Shown here: positions 26,901-36,627 of the stretch, piece by piece
How the letters are laid out: each line of letters opens with the position of its first letter
How positions within the stretch are numbered: position 1 is the stretch's first letter
Origin: Levilactobacillus andaensis
GTDB taxonomy: Bacteria > Bacillota > Bacilli > Lactobacillales > Lactobacillaceae
Assembly: GCF_016861695.1 (NCBI RefSeq)
Contig: NZ_BOLP01000002.1
Location: 92,369-156,368, forward strand
DNA length: 64,000 bases
Reading direction: 5' to 3'
The notes under the pieces: model-generated
Databases searched by the model: none
Told to the model about the DNA's origin: nothing
What the model saw: the letters and a program-made list of their open reading frames with translations, nothing else
Translations under genes and position numbers: made by a program

Positions 26901-29900
26901 TTTGACACCTAAAGCGGATTCTTGGTCGCCTCTTACTAATTGTTCAGATGGGTCTACCAAAGTTAGCGTAGGGTCAGTCTCACCAAATTTCTTGGATTGA
27001 TCAGCCGCGGTGACCGTAACCACTCGTTTCGCAATCTTTAACGCCCCGGGATTGACGGTTACCAGATAGTTCTTACTGTCCGCCGACCCGCTGATGACAT
27101 AGGTGCCGGCATTTTCGCCAGCAACCCGCGTCAAGGTCACGCCCAGTGCGCTTTCGTCATCGTTATTGACTAAGACTTCATCACTGGCGGTCGTCAAAGT
27201 TAATGTCGGATCAGCTTCACCATAGGTTTTAAGCTGACTGTCAGCTGTCACCTTTACCGCACGCTTGTTGATGGTAAATGTCCCCGGCGTGACCGTGACC
27301 GCGTAGTTCTGGCTGGCCGCTGTCCCGTCGATGGCGTAGGTTCCGGTGTCTTCACCGGCTTTTCGCGTCAACGTGACGCCTAAATCAGCTTCGGTGTCGC
27401 CATTTACGACGACGTCTTTGCCATTGGTCAACGTCAACGGCTTGTCGGCATCGCCATAGGTCTTGCTCTGATCAGCAGCGATAACCGTGACGGGCCGTGG
27501 CGTAACGGTCAGCACACCATTTGTCACTGTGACTGCGAAGTTCGGATTAGTTGCGTTTCCGGAAATGGTATAGGTCCCAACATTAGCCGCCGTTCTACAG
27601 CTTAACTGCAGGTGTAGGTCAGCTGGCTGCTGCATAATTGTTAAGTGCGTAGCAGCAGATATTTTCCAAGTCAATTCAGGGTTGGCATCCCCATAAAGCT
27701 TCTGCTGATTGTCAATCAATACGTTGACTGGCCGTGGATCGATAAGGAGGTCGGCCTTAGTAAACGTGACCGCATAATCTTTGTTGTTACCGGTTCCGGT
27801 AATGTCATAACGGCCAATATTTTCGCCAGCAGTTCGTTTCAAAGCAACTTTCAAGCTACGCGAATTATCATTAAACCCTAACGGTGTCTCAGTAGCAACT
27901 TGCCACGTCTTTACCGGTTCGTTGTCCCCGTAGACTTTACGTTGATTATCAATGATGACTGTGATAGGCCGCGGCGTGATGGTCAATTCACCATCCGTCA
28001 CAACCACTGTGTAGTTATTGTTCTTTGAAACGCCCTTAATCGTATAGGTGCCGACATCTTCACCAAGATCTCGCGTCAAAGTTACCAAGTCTGTCAGGCT
28101 TTGGCCAGCCGCAAGAGATGACCCATCACCGAGGTGACAACTCAAAGTCGGATCCGCCTCACCATACATTTTTTCTTGGGGATCAACTGTAACAGAAACT
28201 ACACGTGAACTGATTGAAAAGTCCCCATCAACAAACTGAATATCGTAGTTACTATTATCGTAGGTCCCGGTAATTGCGTGGGACCCTACGTCTTCGCCCA
28301 CTACTCGGCTCAGCCTTACATTTAACTTGTCACTACTGCTAGCTAACCCTTGTTCGGAAATAATCTTCCAAGTCAAAGCTGGGTCTGTTGAAACATCGTC
28401 ATCATAAGTCTTACTCTGATTTTCGAGTTGAACCGTAATGGCTCGTTTGTTGATTGTGAATGTACCTGGTGTCACTTCAAAAGTGTAGTTTTTGTTCTCC
28501 GAAGTGCCATTGATTGTATACTCACCGACATTTTCGCCAGCATCACGGGTCAAAGTTACCAAGTCTGTCAGGCTTTGACCAGCCGCAAGAGATGAACCAT
28601 CACCAAGGTGACAAGCCAAAGCTGGGTCTATCTCACCATACGTTTTTTCTTGAGGATCAACTATAACAGAAACCACACGTGGACTGATTGAAAAGTCCCC
28701 ATCAACAAACTGAATATCATAGTTACTATTGTCGTAGGTCCCTGTAATTGCGTGGGACCCTGCATCTTCGCCGGCCTCGCGGGTCAGCTTTACATTTAAC
28801 ATCTCACGCGTATCGCTAGTGGCTAATCCTTGTTTGGAAATAATCTGCCAAGTCAAAGCTGGATCTGTCGAAGTAGTCGCATCATAAACTTTTTTCTGAT
28901 TGTCGAGTTGAACCGTAATAGCTCGTTTGTTGATTGTGAATATGCCTGGTGTCACTTCAAAAGTGTAGTTCTTGTTCTCCGAAGCGCCATTGATTGTGTA
29001 CTCACCGACATTTTCGCCAGCATCACGGGTCAAAGTTACCAAGTCTGTCAGGCTTTGACCAGCCGCAAGAGACGCCCCATCACCAAGGTGACAACTCAAA
29101 GTCGGGTCTGCCTCACCATATGTTTTTTTCTGGGGATCAACTATAACAGAAACCACACGTTGATTGATTGAAAAGTCCCCATCAACGAACTGAATTTCGT
29201 AGTTACCATTATCGTAGGTCTCTGTAATTGCGTGGGACCCTGCGTCTTCGCCGGCCTCGCGGGTCAGCTTTACATTTAACATCTCACGCGTATCAGTGCT
29301 AGCTATCCCTTGGTCGGAAATAATCTTCCAAGTTAAGGCTGGGTCTGTCGAAGCATCGTCATCATAAACTTTACTTTTATTTTCCACTTGAACCTTAATA
29401 GCTCGCTTGTTAATTGTGAGTGTACCTGGTGTCACTTCAAAAGTGTAGTTCTTGTTCTCCGAAGTGCCATTGATTGTGTAATCACCAACATTTTCGCCCG
29501 CATCACGTGTCAAAGTTACCAAGTCTGTCAGACTTTGGTCAGCCGCAAGAGATGACCCATCACCGAGGTGACAACTCAAAGTCGGATCCGCCTCACCATA
29601 CGTTTTTTCTTGAGGGTCAACTATAACAGAAACTACACGTGAACTGATTGAAAAGTCGCCATCAACAAACTGAACATCGTAGTTACCATTGTCGTAGGTC
29701 CCGGTAATTGCGTGGGACCCTGCGTCTTCGCCCACTACTCGACTCAGCTTTACATTTAACTTGTCACTCGTATCAGCGTCAGCTAATCCTTGTTTGGAAA
29801 TAATCTGCCAAGTCAACGCTGGATCTGTTGAAGCAGTAGCATCATAAGCCTTGCTTGGACTGTCAATCTGAACCCTAATGGCTCGTTTATTAATCGTGAA

Positions 29901-32900
29901 CTTTCCCGGTACCACTGTCACAGCATAGTTCTTATTCCCCGTAGCCGTTCCAGTTATATCTTTATCATACGTACCAACATTTTCTTTATCGGTACGGCTC
30001 AGCTTTAGGCCCAAGGACAAAATTGTATCCGTCCCTATAAGCGGTGTGTTTGAATCAAGCGCAGCATCGAAATCAGGATTTTTATCCCCATACGTTTTCG
30101 AGGATTCTTTCACAACTAACGTAATCGGTCGTGCCTTAATTGTAAACGTCCCCGGTTTCACCGTCACAGCATAGTTCTTATTCCCTGTAGCCGTTCCAGT
30201 TATGTCATACGTATTAACGTTTCCCCCAGCGGTACGGCTCAGCTTTAGACCCAAGGACAAAATTGTATCCGTCCCTATAAGCGGTGTGTTGGCGTCAAGG
30301 TCAGCATCGAAATCAGGATCTTTATCTCCATATATTTTCGAGGCTGCTTTTACATTTAACGTAATTGGTCGTGCCGTAATCGTAAATGACCCCGGCGTCA
30401 CCGTCACATTATAGTTAGACGTTGCAACATTCGACCCTGTAATTCCATACTCGCCAACATCCTCACCAGCAACTCGGCTCAGCTTGACATCATTAGTAGT
30501 CAGTTGATAGCCATCAGGTAACGTCGCATTATCCAATTTTAACGTTGGGTCATCGTCACCATAGATTTTTGACAGGTTACTTGCCTGGACCGTCACTGGC
30601 AACCGCGCAATGGTAAATTTTCCCTTGTTGACCGTAATATCGTAATTACTGTTCAAGGTCGAATTGGCTGTATCTTCCGTAATATCATAAACACCTGCAT
30701 TGTCGCCAGTAGCACGATGTAGCTTAACGCCTAGTGACTCAATCGAATCGCCATTAACTAAACCATTCGCGGAGTCACTGGTCAAATCAAGAACTGGATC
30801 GGCTACCGCTGGCGTGTTGTACGTCTTACTGTGAATTTGAGCTGTTACTGTAATTTCACGTGGCTTCACAGTTAATTTAGCCGTACCAAATGATGTAAAC
30901 GTGTAGTTTTTATCCTTAGCTAATTCATCTTGGGCTGCTTGTGTATAACGAATCGTGTAGGTGCCATTTACCTTTAGCTGCGTAATGTCAGTCACTACAG
31001 CATCGTTATTGTCGTCATCAACAACTTCAAAATAGCTTTGGTCAATCGTATGATCCGCAGCCGCACGACCTAAGCTCCCAACAAAGTCTGGTAAAGTGCC
31101 AACTGTACTAGAAGTTGCATTTTCACCACCATACTCGACAGTGGCCTTATCAACGGTGGCTGCTGTCGCTAACGGATTGATTGTCAACATCGCTGAAACG
31201 TATAACCCAATCTTATCGTTATTGGGGTTAAGGTTCTTTAAATAAGCCCGCCCAGCATCGGTGAGGTTAAAGAAGTACTTACCGACATTTTTCGGCGTAA
31301 CTGGCGTACCATCTGCCGTATTCGTACTGTAGTAAGCGTAATAAGCTGGATTACTAAAATCAGCAGTTTTTTCTACCCCATTTGTCCAAAAATCGGGACC
31401 AAAATCAACAAAATTATTTGCTGGAATTTTAATTGAATCACCATAATTTTCAGACCAAGACGTAAAGGTTGCTAAGCTCTTTCCAGCATCCGTATTGTTA
31501 TTCTGTAAATTCGTCAAGTCAGCATTAAATGACACCAACAAGTTTTTAACTTCCTCTAACGCCGCATAACCAGCCTGACCATCATTATAAATATCAGTCG
31601 CAGCAGTTGCTGCTTTGGCATTTTCAAAAGCTGTCTCCGCAAGTCCGTTAGTTTTAGAAACACTGGTATAGATATCACTGACTGATTGCAGTAATGTCTT
31701 CGCATCGTCCTGTTGTGCCTGTGTCAAACCCGTAATCCCCATAAACGTTTTGTACATTGCTTGGGCTTGGTCATTATAAGTATCCGCTTTGGTCTGGTTA
31801 GCCGTTGCTTGAGCTTCCCAGTACTGCAAAGTAGTTGCTGTTGGCAGTAGCAAGCTCCCACTCGTTTGTGGTTTCGTTTCATCCGTTGAATCTGTGGCTC
31901 CGGCATTACCAGTCGTTGACCAATAGTAATCATCACTACTGATGGTTTTACCACCACTGGAAATCGCATTCCCTTTTGCATCCACTAATGGTTGCTGGTT
32001 TAAGTCCGTCGAAATTGACTGCCCCGTACCGACCGTTGCTTTCGTTGTCACTGTTTGGCCGTCAACCGTTGTCCCAGTAGTCGTGTAGTAGTGACTGATT
32101 GGCGTAGCTGTGTTCGTGGTCGTTGTGCCGGATGTTTTACCTGTAGCCCCTTGGTCAATTGGCAACGTATCATCCGCCGTTTTAGCCCCATTTTTTGGCG
32201 CCGCTAAGGTTACTGTCGTTGGCGTATACCCCGGTATCTGGACCAAAGTTGGTTCACCATCAACCGCAATCACTGTCACGGGTTGTAAGCCGGGAATCGC
32301 CTCTTGCGTCTTCGCGTCAACCGGCGTCACTTTTGCCGTAAAGGCCAACCGTACAGGTACCGTTACCTCTTGGCTGCCACCATCCGTGACCGTATACGTA
32401 TAGTATGTGTCATCAGCAACGCCCGAACCGTCAATTTGTTTGGCGGTTCCAATGCTGCTAGGCTTTTGTTTACCATCAATCACATAAACATTACCCGCAC
32501 TATCTGTCGGCAAAACGGAGACTAAACTAGAGTCTACTAATCCCTTAGCAACAGCTCTTGCCGCCGCATCCTGCGTGGAGAAGACAGAAACAGTATCCCC
32601 GATATTTGCAATCGCATTTGCGCTTGTACCTGCAAGAGGCGCATTGTCATCGGCAGAATCAACTAAATTGACCGCTAGTGGAATTGTTTTTGGCGTATAA
32701 GTAAATTTATCAATCCGGGCAGAATAATCGTTCCAACTCCCACCAGTAGAGGCAGCCACAGAAATCGAATAACCCTGACTCGTATCCGAAATCTTCCGCA
32801 CGAACTTTGCTGTCCCCAGTGTAGCCGTCAACGTCTGAGATTTTGCATTGTAGTCCATAACAAAATCATTTAAGGGATCAACACTACGGTCTTTCAAGCC

Positions 32901-33965
32901 AGCAGCACTGGCAGCCGTCCAATCTGAGTCAGCAGCTACTTGTAATTTACCATTAGCGTCCGTTGTTCGCCAACCAATGTATGGAGCAAATTCATAGCCA
33001 CTTTTAGGGTCATTAAAACCATTATAGCCAGAATTATCGTATTGATCATAAACAAGGCCAAACGCATTCTCAAGCCCTTGTAGCCCAAGCATTCCACCCG
33101 AACCACCCTTCGTTGCTTCGGCTGGATTTCCTGGCGCAAAAATAAAGCCAACACTGTCGGCACCGTCTTTATCCCTATGTCCAATTCCTAACGCCCCAGA
33201 TAATGAAAAATTATGGCTGAAGTCGACTTCATGTTCAAATGAAACATGTGCGACTTGGTGACCGGTTACGTCGGTTGAGTAATTTGGTGAAGTATAAACT
33301 TTATGCGAATCATTACTCGTCAGTGCAACGGAGCCATCCTTTCCAATCGTTACTACATGCGTATTGTCCTTAGTGTCGTCATCGCCATCACTGCTGTTAC
33401 GGTTTTCGACTGTCGCCGTAAAATGGTCCGCAATCTGACTCGCAGTCAGGTTAACTTCTGAGGTATCAACCCCAATATTAGTTGGATTATTCTTGTCCTG
33501 CGAAAGAACCGGATACTTAGTGCTCGGCTCTGTAGCTGAATCTTGTGCCGTTGTGCCATCATCTGTCGTCAACGACGCACTCTCAGCAACTGGCTTTTGC
33601 TGCTGACTACCACCAGTTAGCTGGGCATCTTTATCTGTATTCGAAGCTGAACCTTCATTTGATAATTGGCCTGATTTATCACTCGTATCTGAATTTGCAG
33701 CTGGCTGTGATGTTGGTGCAGCTGGTTTCGTTGCTGCCGGCGTTGGTTCAACGCTCGGCTGGCTGTCAGACTTAGCCGTAACCAAGCTCGAGTCCGCCGC
33801 CGTTGCCGCGTGGACATCAACGACGCCGGTACCTTCGGCCAATGTTAACGCCGAAAAAGTGACGACTAGGCTCCCGAAAATCCGCGTCTTTACTTTCCAA
33901 CCCGTATGTCCCTTATATAGAATAAAATTCTTTTTAATTTCCCGATTGCTTTCTCTTTGCCTCAA
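23964..33965 (-). CDS. giant LPQTG-anchored adhesin with L-type lectin and MBG-like repeats
   Basis: 3333 residues. Layout: KxYKxGKxW-type signal (LYKGHTGWKVKTRIFG, 16-31, cleavage near 53); Ser/Thr/Gln-rich linker to about 150; L-type lectin domain about 155-425 (HVVTIGKDGSVALTS, DSVGFIFAPGNP, AFGLVYDQYDN); linkers and a helical block about 700-850; about 17 MBG-type domains of roughly 80 residues, recognisable by KTYGEADPTL or KVYDDDASTDPALTW starts; seven 96-residue repeats with KDWNDGSTT and PTFEHYTT; basic spacer; LPQTG at 3302, hydrophobic helix, RKRH tail. It should be sortase-anchored and bind glycans or host surfaces. Start is TTG with GGAAGGGG upstream; no ATG fits. Sequence repeats make the exact length assembly-sensitive. 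Confidence 0.93.
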   Translation of the reverse strand: MRQRESNREIKKNFILYKGHTGWKVKTRIFGSLVVTFSALTLAEGTGVVDVHAATAADSSLVTAKSDSQPSVEPTPAATKPAAPTSQPAANSDTSDKSGQLSNEGSASNTDKDAQLTGGSQQQKPVAESASLTTDDGTTAQDSATEPSTKYPVLSQDKNNPTNIGVDTSEVNLTASQIADHFTATVENRNSSDGDDDTKDNTHVVTIGKDGSVALTSNDSHKVYTSPNYSTDVTGHQVAHVSFEHEVDFSHNFSLSGALGIGHRDKDGADSVGFIFAPGNPAEATKGGSGGMLGLQGLENAFGLVYDQYDNSGYNGFNDPKSGYEFAPYIGWRTTDANGKLQVAADSDWTAASAAGLKDRSVDPLNDFVMDYNAKSQTLTATLGTAKFVRKISDTSQGYSISVAASTGGSWNDYSARIDKFTYTPKTIPLAVNLVDSADDNAPLAGTSANAIANIGDTVSVFSTQDAAARAVAKGLVDSSLVSVLPTDSAGNVYVIDGKQKPSSIGTAKQIDGSGVADDTYYTYTVTDGGSQEVTVPVRLAFTAKVTPVDAKTQEAIPGLQPVTVIAVDGEPTLVQIPGYTPTTVTLAAPKNGAKTADDTLPIDQGATGKTSGTTTTNTATPISHYYTTTGTTVDGQTVTTKATVGTGQSISTDLNQQPLVDAKGNAISSGGKTISSDDYYWSTTGNAGATDSTDETKPQTSGSLLLPTATTLQYWEAQATANQTKADTYNDQAQAMYKTFMGITGLTQAQQDDAKTLLQSVSDIYTSVSKTNGLAETAFENAKAATAATDIYNDGQAGYAALEEVKNLLVSFNADLTNLQNNNTDAGKSLATFTSWSENYGDSIKIPANNFVDFGPDFWTNGVEKTADFSNPAYYAYYSTNTADGTPVTPKNVGKYFFNLTDAGRAYLKNLNPNNDKIGLYVSAMLTINPLATAATVDKATVEYGGENATSSTVGTLPDFVGSLGRAAADHTIDQSYFEVVDDDNNDAVVTDITQLKVNGTYTIRYTQAAQDELAKDKNYTFTSFGTAKLTVKPREITVTAQIHSKTYNTPAVADPVLDLTSDSANGLVNGDSIESLGVKLHRATGDNAGVYDITEDTANSTLNSNYDITVNKGKFTIARLPVTVQASNLSKIYGDDDPTLKLDNATLPDGYQLTTNDVKLSRVAGEDVGEYGITGSNVATSNYNVTVTPGSFTITARPITLNVKAASKIYGDKDPDFDADLDANTPLIGTDTILSLGLKLSRTAGGNVNTYDITGTATGNKNYAVTVKPGTFTIKARPITLVVKESSKTYGDKNPDFDAALDSNTPLIGTDTILSLGLKLSRTDKENVGTYDKDITGTATGNKNYAVTVVPGKFTINKRAIRVQIDSPSKAYDATASTDPALTWQIISKQGLADADTSDKLNVKLSRVVGEDAGSHAITGTYDNGNYDVQFVDGDFSISSRVVSVIVDPQEKTYGEADPTLSCHLGDGSSLAADQSLTDLVTLTRDAGENVGDYTINGTSENKNYTFEVTPGTLTINKRAIKVQVENKSKVYDDDASTDPALTWKIISDQGIASTDTREMLNVKLTREAGEDAGSHAITETYDNGNYEIQFVDGDFSINQRVVSVIVDPQKKTYGEADPTLSCHLGDGASLAAGQSLTDLVTLTRDAGENVGEYTINGASENKNYTFEVTPGIFTINKRAITVQLDNQKKVYDATTSTDPALTWQIISKQGLATSDTREMLNVKLTREAGEDAGSHAITGTYDNSNYDIQFVDGDFSISPRVVSVIVDPQEKTYGEIDPALACHLGDGSSLAAGQSLTDLVTLTRDAGENVGEYTINGTSENKNYTFEVTPGTFTINKRAITVQLENQSKTYDDDVSTDPALTWKIISEQGLASSSDKLNVRLSRVVGEDVGSHAITGTYDNSNYDIQFVDGDFSISSRVVSVTVDPQEKMYGEADPTLSCHLGDGSSLAAGQSLTDLVTLTRDLGEDVGTYTIKGVSKNNNYTVVVTDGELTITPRPITVIIDNQRKVYGDNEPVKTWQVATETPLGFNDNSRSLKVALKRTAGENIGRYDITGTGNNKDYAVTFTKADLLIDPRPVNVLIDNQQKLYGDANPELTWKISAATHLTIMQQPADLHLQLSCRTAANVGTYTISGNATNPNFAVTVTNGVLTVTPRPVTVIAADQSKTYGDADKPLTLTNGKDVVVNGDTEADLGVTLTRKAGEDTGTYAIDGTAASQNYAVTVTPGTFTINKRAVKVTADSQLKTYGEADPTLTLTTASDEVLVNNDDESALGVTLTRVAGENAGTYVISGSADSKNYLVTVNPGALKIAKRVVTVTAADQSKKFGETDPTLTLVDPSEQLVRGDQESALGVKLTREAGETVGTYAITGTATNQNYTTVVLPGTFTINPAEAKVTINEANIVYGYMPRFMGRFSFLRMDSAFALSDLELINQQKQVVAPADLQAGDYTVQLTKQAQKNLAKKNPNYKFTTFSLGQLNVAKRAVTVRVASQEMFAGHQNPENRAELVKGSLVSDNSKLDLHYVEPDSKEVGTYAIDGVAGNPNYAVTVVPGQLKVLGKDTDAKGNVTITEKDPDGNVVQVDQQWTDGSETIYHYSPTTGDRTVQEQKDGKTVGQQTITPESAKATLPDGGNTVSVVDLDPTTKQPTFDHFTTDKDVDKSGNATTTTKDAKGDVVKVVKDWNDGSTTTYTNDPATGKQTVTEQKDGKTVAEQTIEPNSGKATLPSGDGGETTVDAGQPGSDPTFEHYTTKKDVDKSGNATTTTKDAKGDVVKVVKDWNDGSTTIYTNDPATGKRTVTEQKDGKTVAEQTIEPNSGKATLPSGDGGETIVNAGQPGSAPTFEHYTTKKDVDKAGNATTTTKDAKGDVVKVVKDWNDGSTTIYTNDPATGKQTVTEQKNGKTVTQRTLAPGDTEVTLPDDVGGETVVKISSPATAPTFEHYTTQQTTDKAGTVTATTKDAAGNIVKVTKQWPDGSETTYTNDPATGKRTISEQKDGKTVDEQTLAPDTTEVTLKDDADGEMIAKFSSPATMPTFDHYTTQKTTDKAGNVTATTKDAAGNIVKVTKQWPDGSETTYTNDPATGKRTISEQKNGKIVDQRTLAPGDTEVTLPDGAGGRTVIEFSQSATMPTFTHYPASYDVAPTDDADKTVKITKQWPDGSGVIYTYDPITGKRIISELKNGHVIEQRTIAPGALLAILSDGMGGETIVKFDASGTVPTFTRQLAGASNSRHATSRKQPLKKALKKNAGAGQHRGLNGQRTTLKADMKRRRAQSPALVSAGQARDIATTGQTPSQQKLTKQQQAELPQTGQQDESFLTALGALLLSLLVTPFVRKRH
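24300..26295 (-). repeat. seven 96-residue (288-bp) repeats, adhesin 1 C-terminal array
   Basis: Units run from DTDAKGNVTITEKD to PTFTRQL and share NVVKV.K.W.DGS.T.Y..DP.TG...V.EQKDGKTV..QTI. Units 2-4 are nearly identical, implying recent duplication; the last is degenerate. The same unit builds the C-terminal array of the second adhesin. Confidence 0.85.
28081..29900 (-). repeat. tandem MBG domain pairs of about 480 bp
   Basis: The same sequence block begins at 28087, 28561, 29041 and 29521, i.e. spacings of 474, 480 and 480 bases. Each unit encodes two MBG-type domains (one KTYGEADP type and one STDPALTW type). The high nucleotide similarity shows recent in-frame expansion. Confidence 0.88.
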
Positions 33966-34019
33966 AATTGAAATCCCCTTCCCACGTTGTGTCAGGGCTC
34001 GCTCACCGCTGAATACCGC

Positions 34020-34466
34020 TTACTTCAATAACTTGGAAATCTTTTTAGATGGCTTCTCGCCACATTTTGTTGCACGCTGTTTTGCCAAATCGTAATAATC
34101 ATCCGCAATAATTTCCCGTTCTAAGTACACTGGATTACCCATCAAACTCAGGGCGCTTTGCCACCAGTACAAGTCGCGTTTTTCGAAATAGTCACCGAGC
34201 TCATCGGACAGCGCGGCACATTGGTCGCGTTCGACGAAGAGCATCAACTCAATCAAGTAATCCAGATTAGCCTGCGATTCAACATAAGTATCAATTTCCT
34301 CGTTCACACTTGGCTTATTCGCCGATAGGTATGGCGAAATTCTGGCCCGGAGCGTATCCGAAACGTTCAATGTATTCTGCAACGACATAATCGTCTTACG
34401 TAAGTCCACGATACGATTGTTAATATTCGCAATCGTCTTAGAATAGGCTTCCCTGTAAGTAGTCAT
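34020..34466 (-). CDS. hypothetical 148-residue helical protein
   Basis: Starts MTTYREAYSKTIANINNRIV with TTGGAGGAA upstream; no signal peptide or membrane helix. Mostly helical, with a coiled-coil-like N-terminal 40 residues and a basic KPSKKISKLLK end. It lies 54 bases before the giant adhesin on the same strand and no terminator separates them, so co-transcription is possible. Not recognised; a regulator or secretion helper of the adhesin is a guess. Confidence 0.65.
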   Translation of the reverse strand: MTTYREAYSKTIANINNRIVDLRKTIMSLQNTLNVSDTLRARISPYLSANKPSVNEEIDTYVESQANLDYLIELMLFVERDQCAALSDELGDYFEKRDLYWWQSALSLMGNPVYLEREIIADDYYDLAKQRATKCGEKPSKKISKLLK

Positions 34467-34489
34467 GGAAGTTCCTCCAATTATTTATG

Positions 34490-35590
34490 TATGTTTTTAT
34501 AAATCATAAACTAGTCTTGAACCCAAACATTGCCGGTTTTAACGCTATCGTTCCAGCTAATTTATACGACTAACTCAGCCGTCCCTAATCCGGTCACGCC
34601 AGTCTTAGTTGAAATAAAAATCACGTTTTCAATCGTCATTTATGATACCGTTTTCATTTATGGCAAGTTCATTCGCTGACCAATTCATTCGATTCGTCAG
34701 TCACAACACCCGTTATTTTAACGATTTATAAGGTTTCCGTATCGTCCCCAGCAAGCGTCCATCTCGGTTTAAATTTACAACATTTGAACCCCGCCGTCCT
34801 TAGTGTAATCAGGCCTTTCATAAGTATCTTAGTAATACCTAATTATAGTAGGGGACAGCATTATATTCAAGGGGTATACATTTTCCTACGCGTTATTGTT
34901 ACACCATTTACTTTTAGTGACATTACGTCAATTAAAGCGCTCTATAACGCCCGTTTCCCATGCGGAAAAAATTCCCGTTTTCTTCTCGTTTTCTGAAAAC
35001 CAACTCCTTCTCAGCAGCACAATGCTCAGCAAATTCACAAGCCGTTACTAATAAAAAGTCAGAAAAAAGTTCGGGTCGCCGTTGGCACGGTCTTCTATAC
35101 ATAATAATTATTCGGTGCCCTGATTTTTTCTCAAACTCATCATTTGAAAACTATAAACGATTGCTGGTAATTGGGATGAATTGTACGGTATGTGCCAGCC
35201 GCTTAAAACTAATACAGTCGCCAGTTTTTATTCATTATCAATTAAATTATGCATAGTAAAAACCGTTATTTAAACGACTGGTGTCGTCATTAAAGCCATA
35301 GTTCTTTGGTAATTTTTTAAAGTTTATACAAGTTGTCTACTGATTTCATTGCCAACTTCACCCCACCATCACGGACGTCTGATTTTGGCCGTTTTGTTCG
35401 TTTATTACTATTATTTTTCCCAGCCATCGCGTCACTTTAGGTCATTCCCTATCGCCGTGTCTATTTTCCGCCAAATTGATAGTCATATTTACAAACCGAT
35501 TTCATCCACGCAACCTGTCTGGATCGCCCGAACATCGGCTATTTCACCGCCATTTAACGGGTAATCCGCTTGTCGAATTACCAGATTACC
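34490..35590. other. 1.1 kb region without a convincing gene
   Basis: A+T-rich stretch between the divergent gene at 34466 and the phosphatase promoter. Frames of up to 98 codons on the plus strand (for example from 34960) have no ribosome site, biased composition or recognisable product. Likely long regulatory region or decayed DNA. Confidence 0.6.
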
Positions 35591-35597
35591 CCATACT

Positions 35598-35640
35598 TTT
35601 ACACAATCAACATCATCTCTTTACATCCACTGACTATCCT
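35598..35640 (+). promoter_or_regulatory. promoter region with TTTACA direct repeat, phosphatase 1
   Basis: TTTACA at 35598 and 35620 (22 bp apart, two helical turns), then nine bases and TATCCT at 35635-35640. The identical layout precedes the second phosphatase (37309-37351). There is no normal -35, so a response regulator binding the repeats as activator is likely. Confidence 0.5.
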
Positions 35641-35677
35641 AGGGGCTGTACCAAATTCAGAGGAGGAAGTTCGCAAA

Positions 35678-36607
35678 ATGAATAAAAGATGGAGTACTTT
35701 AGTCACGGCAATGCTGTTAGCAACGACTCTTGGTTGGCAGCAACCCCTGGCGACAGTCACCGCCGCCGCTAAGACGACAACTACGCAGACAACGAAGAAG
35801 CCTAAGGGGAAGACCGTTGTCTCAACGTCCACTCACATTAAACTACAAGGCGCATCCAACGCCCGGGACCTCGGCGGCTATGTCAATTCTAAGGGCCAAA
35901 AGATTAAGATTCACCGTCTGATTCGGTCCAACAGCCTGTCCTCATTGACCAAGGCGGACCAGACGAAGCTCGTGAAGACCTACCACGTGGCAACCGATGT
36001 CGACCTGCGAACAATCAGTGAACAGAAGCAGAGCCCAGACGTTCGCATGAAGGGCGTCAAGCTGGTCAAGGCCAACGTCTTCAAGGAATTCCCACCATTA
36101 CCCGACTTCACCAAGAAGAACGCTGCGAATAAGATGATGGAAAAAACCTACCACGACGCGGTCACCACGGCTCAGGGCCGCAAAGCCTACAAATCACTAT
36201 TTCATCAATTGCTGATCAACCCTAAGAACAAGGCCGTTCTCTGGCACTGCTCCGCTGGTAAGGACCGTGCCGGCATGGGAACGGCATTCATCCTCTCTGC
36301 CCTCGATTTCAGTAGAGCCGCCATCACCAAGGACTACTTGAAGTCCAACGCCTACCTCGTTCAAACGAACAAGGTAAATCTGCAAAAGGAAGAGGCCGGC
36401 TGGACAGCCCAAGGCAAGACCTTGACTCCTACCGTCATTGCCAACTTCAAGGATGAAAATGGCGTTCAAAAAGCCTACCTGAACACGATGTACAAAGCGA
36501 TTGATACCAAGTACGGCAGCATGTCGAAATTCCTCCACAAGGGTCTCGGCTTAACCAACGCCCAATTGAAGCAGTTACAAGCCAACTACCTGACGCCAGC
36601 TAAATAA
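35678..36607 (+). CDS. secreted CX5R tyrosine/lipid phosphatase
   Basis: 309 residues from MNKRWSTLVTAM (AGAGGAGG upstream; the longer open frame has no ribosome site). Signal peptide ending near TAAA, Thr/Lys linker, then a Y_phosphatase3 domain: NARDLGGY (61-68), DVDLRT (108-112 region), and P-loop HCSAGKDRAGMG with nucleophile Cys191 and Arg197. The family includes Listeria LipA and mycobacterial PtpB, which act on phosphotyrosine, phosphoserine and phosphoinositides. Being exported, its natural substrate must be extracytoplasmic or external. Paralogue of the gene at 37388. Confidence 0.9.
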   Translation: MNKRWSTLVTAMLLATTLGWQQPLATVTAAAKTTTTQTTKKPKGKTVVSTSTHIKLQGASNARDLGGYVNSKGQKIKIHRLIRSNSLSSLTKADQTKLVKTYHVATDVDLRTISEQKQSPDVRMKGVKLVKANVFKEFPPLPDFTKKNAANKMMEKTYHDAVTTAQGRKAYKSLFHQLLINPKNKAVLWHCSAGKDRAGMGTAFILSALDFSRAAITKDYLKSNAYLVQTNKVNLQKEEAGWTAQGKTLTPTVIANFKDENGVQKAYLNTMYKAIDTKYGSMSKFLHKGLGLTNAQLKQLQANYLTPAK

Positions 36608-36627
36608 ATTTTGATCTTAAATCTATA

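Noticed and set aside
34960..35256. 98-codon plus-strand frame in the empty region
   Set aside because: No ribosome site, and Cys/Ser/Phe-rich composition like random A+T-rich translation.
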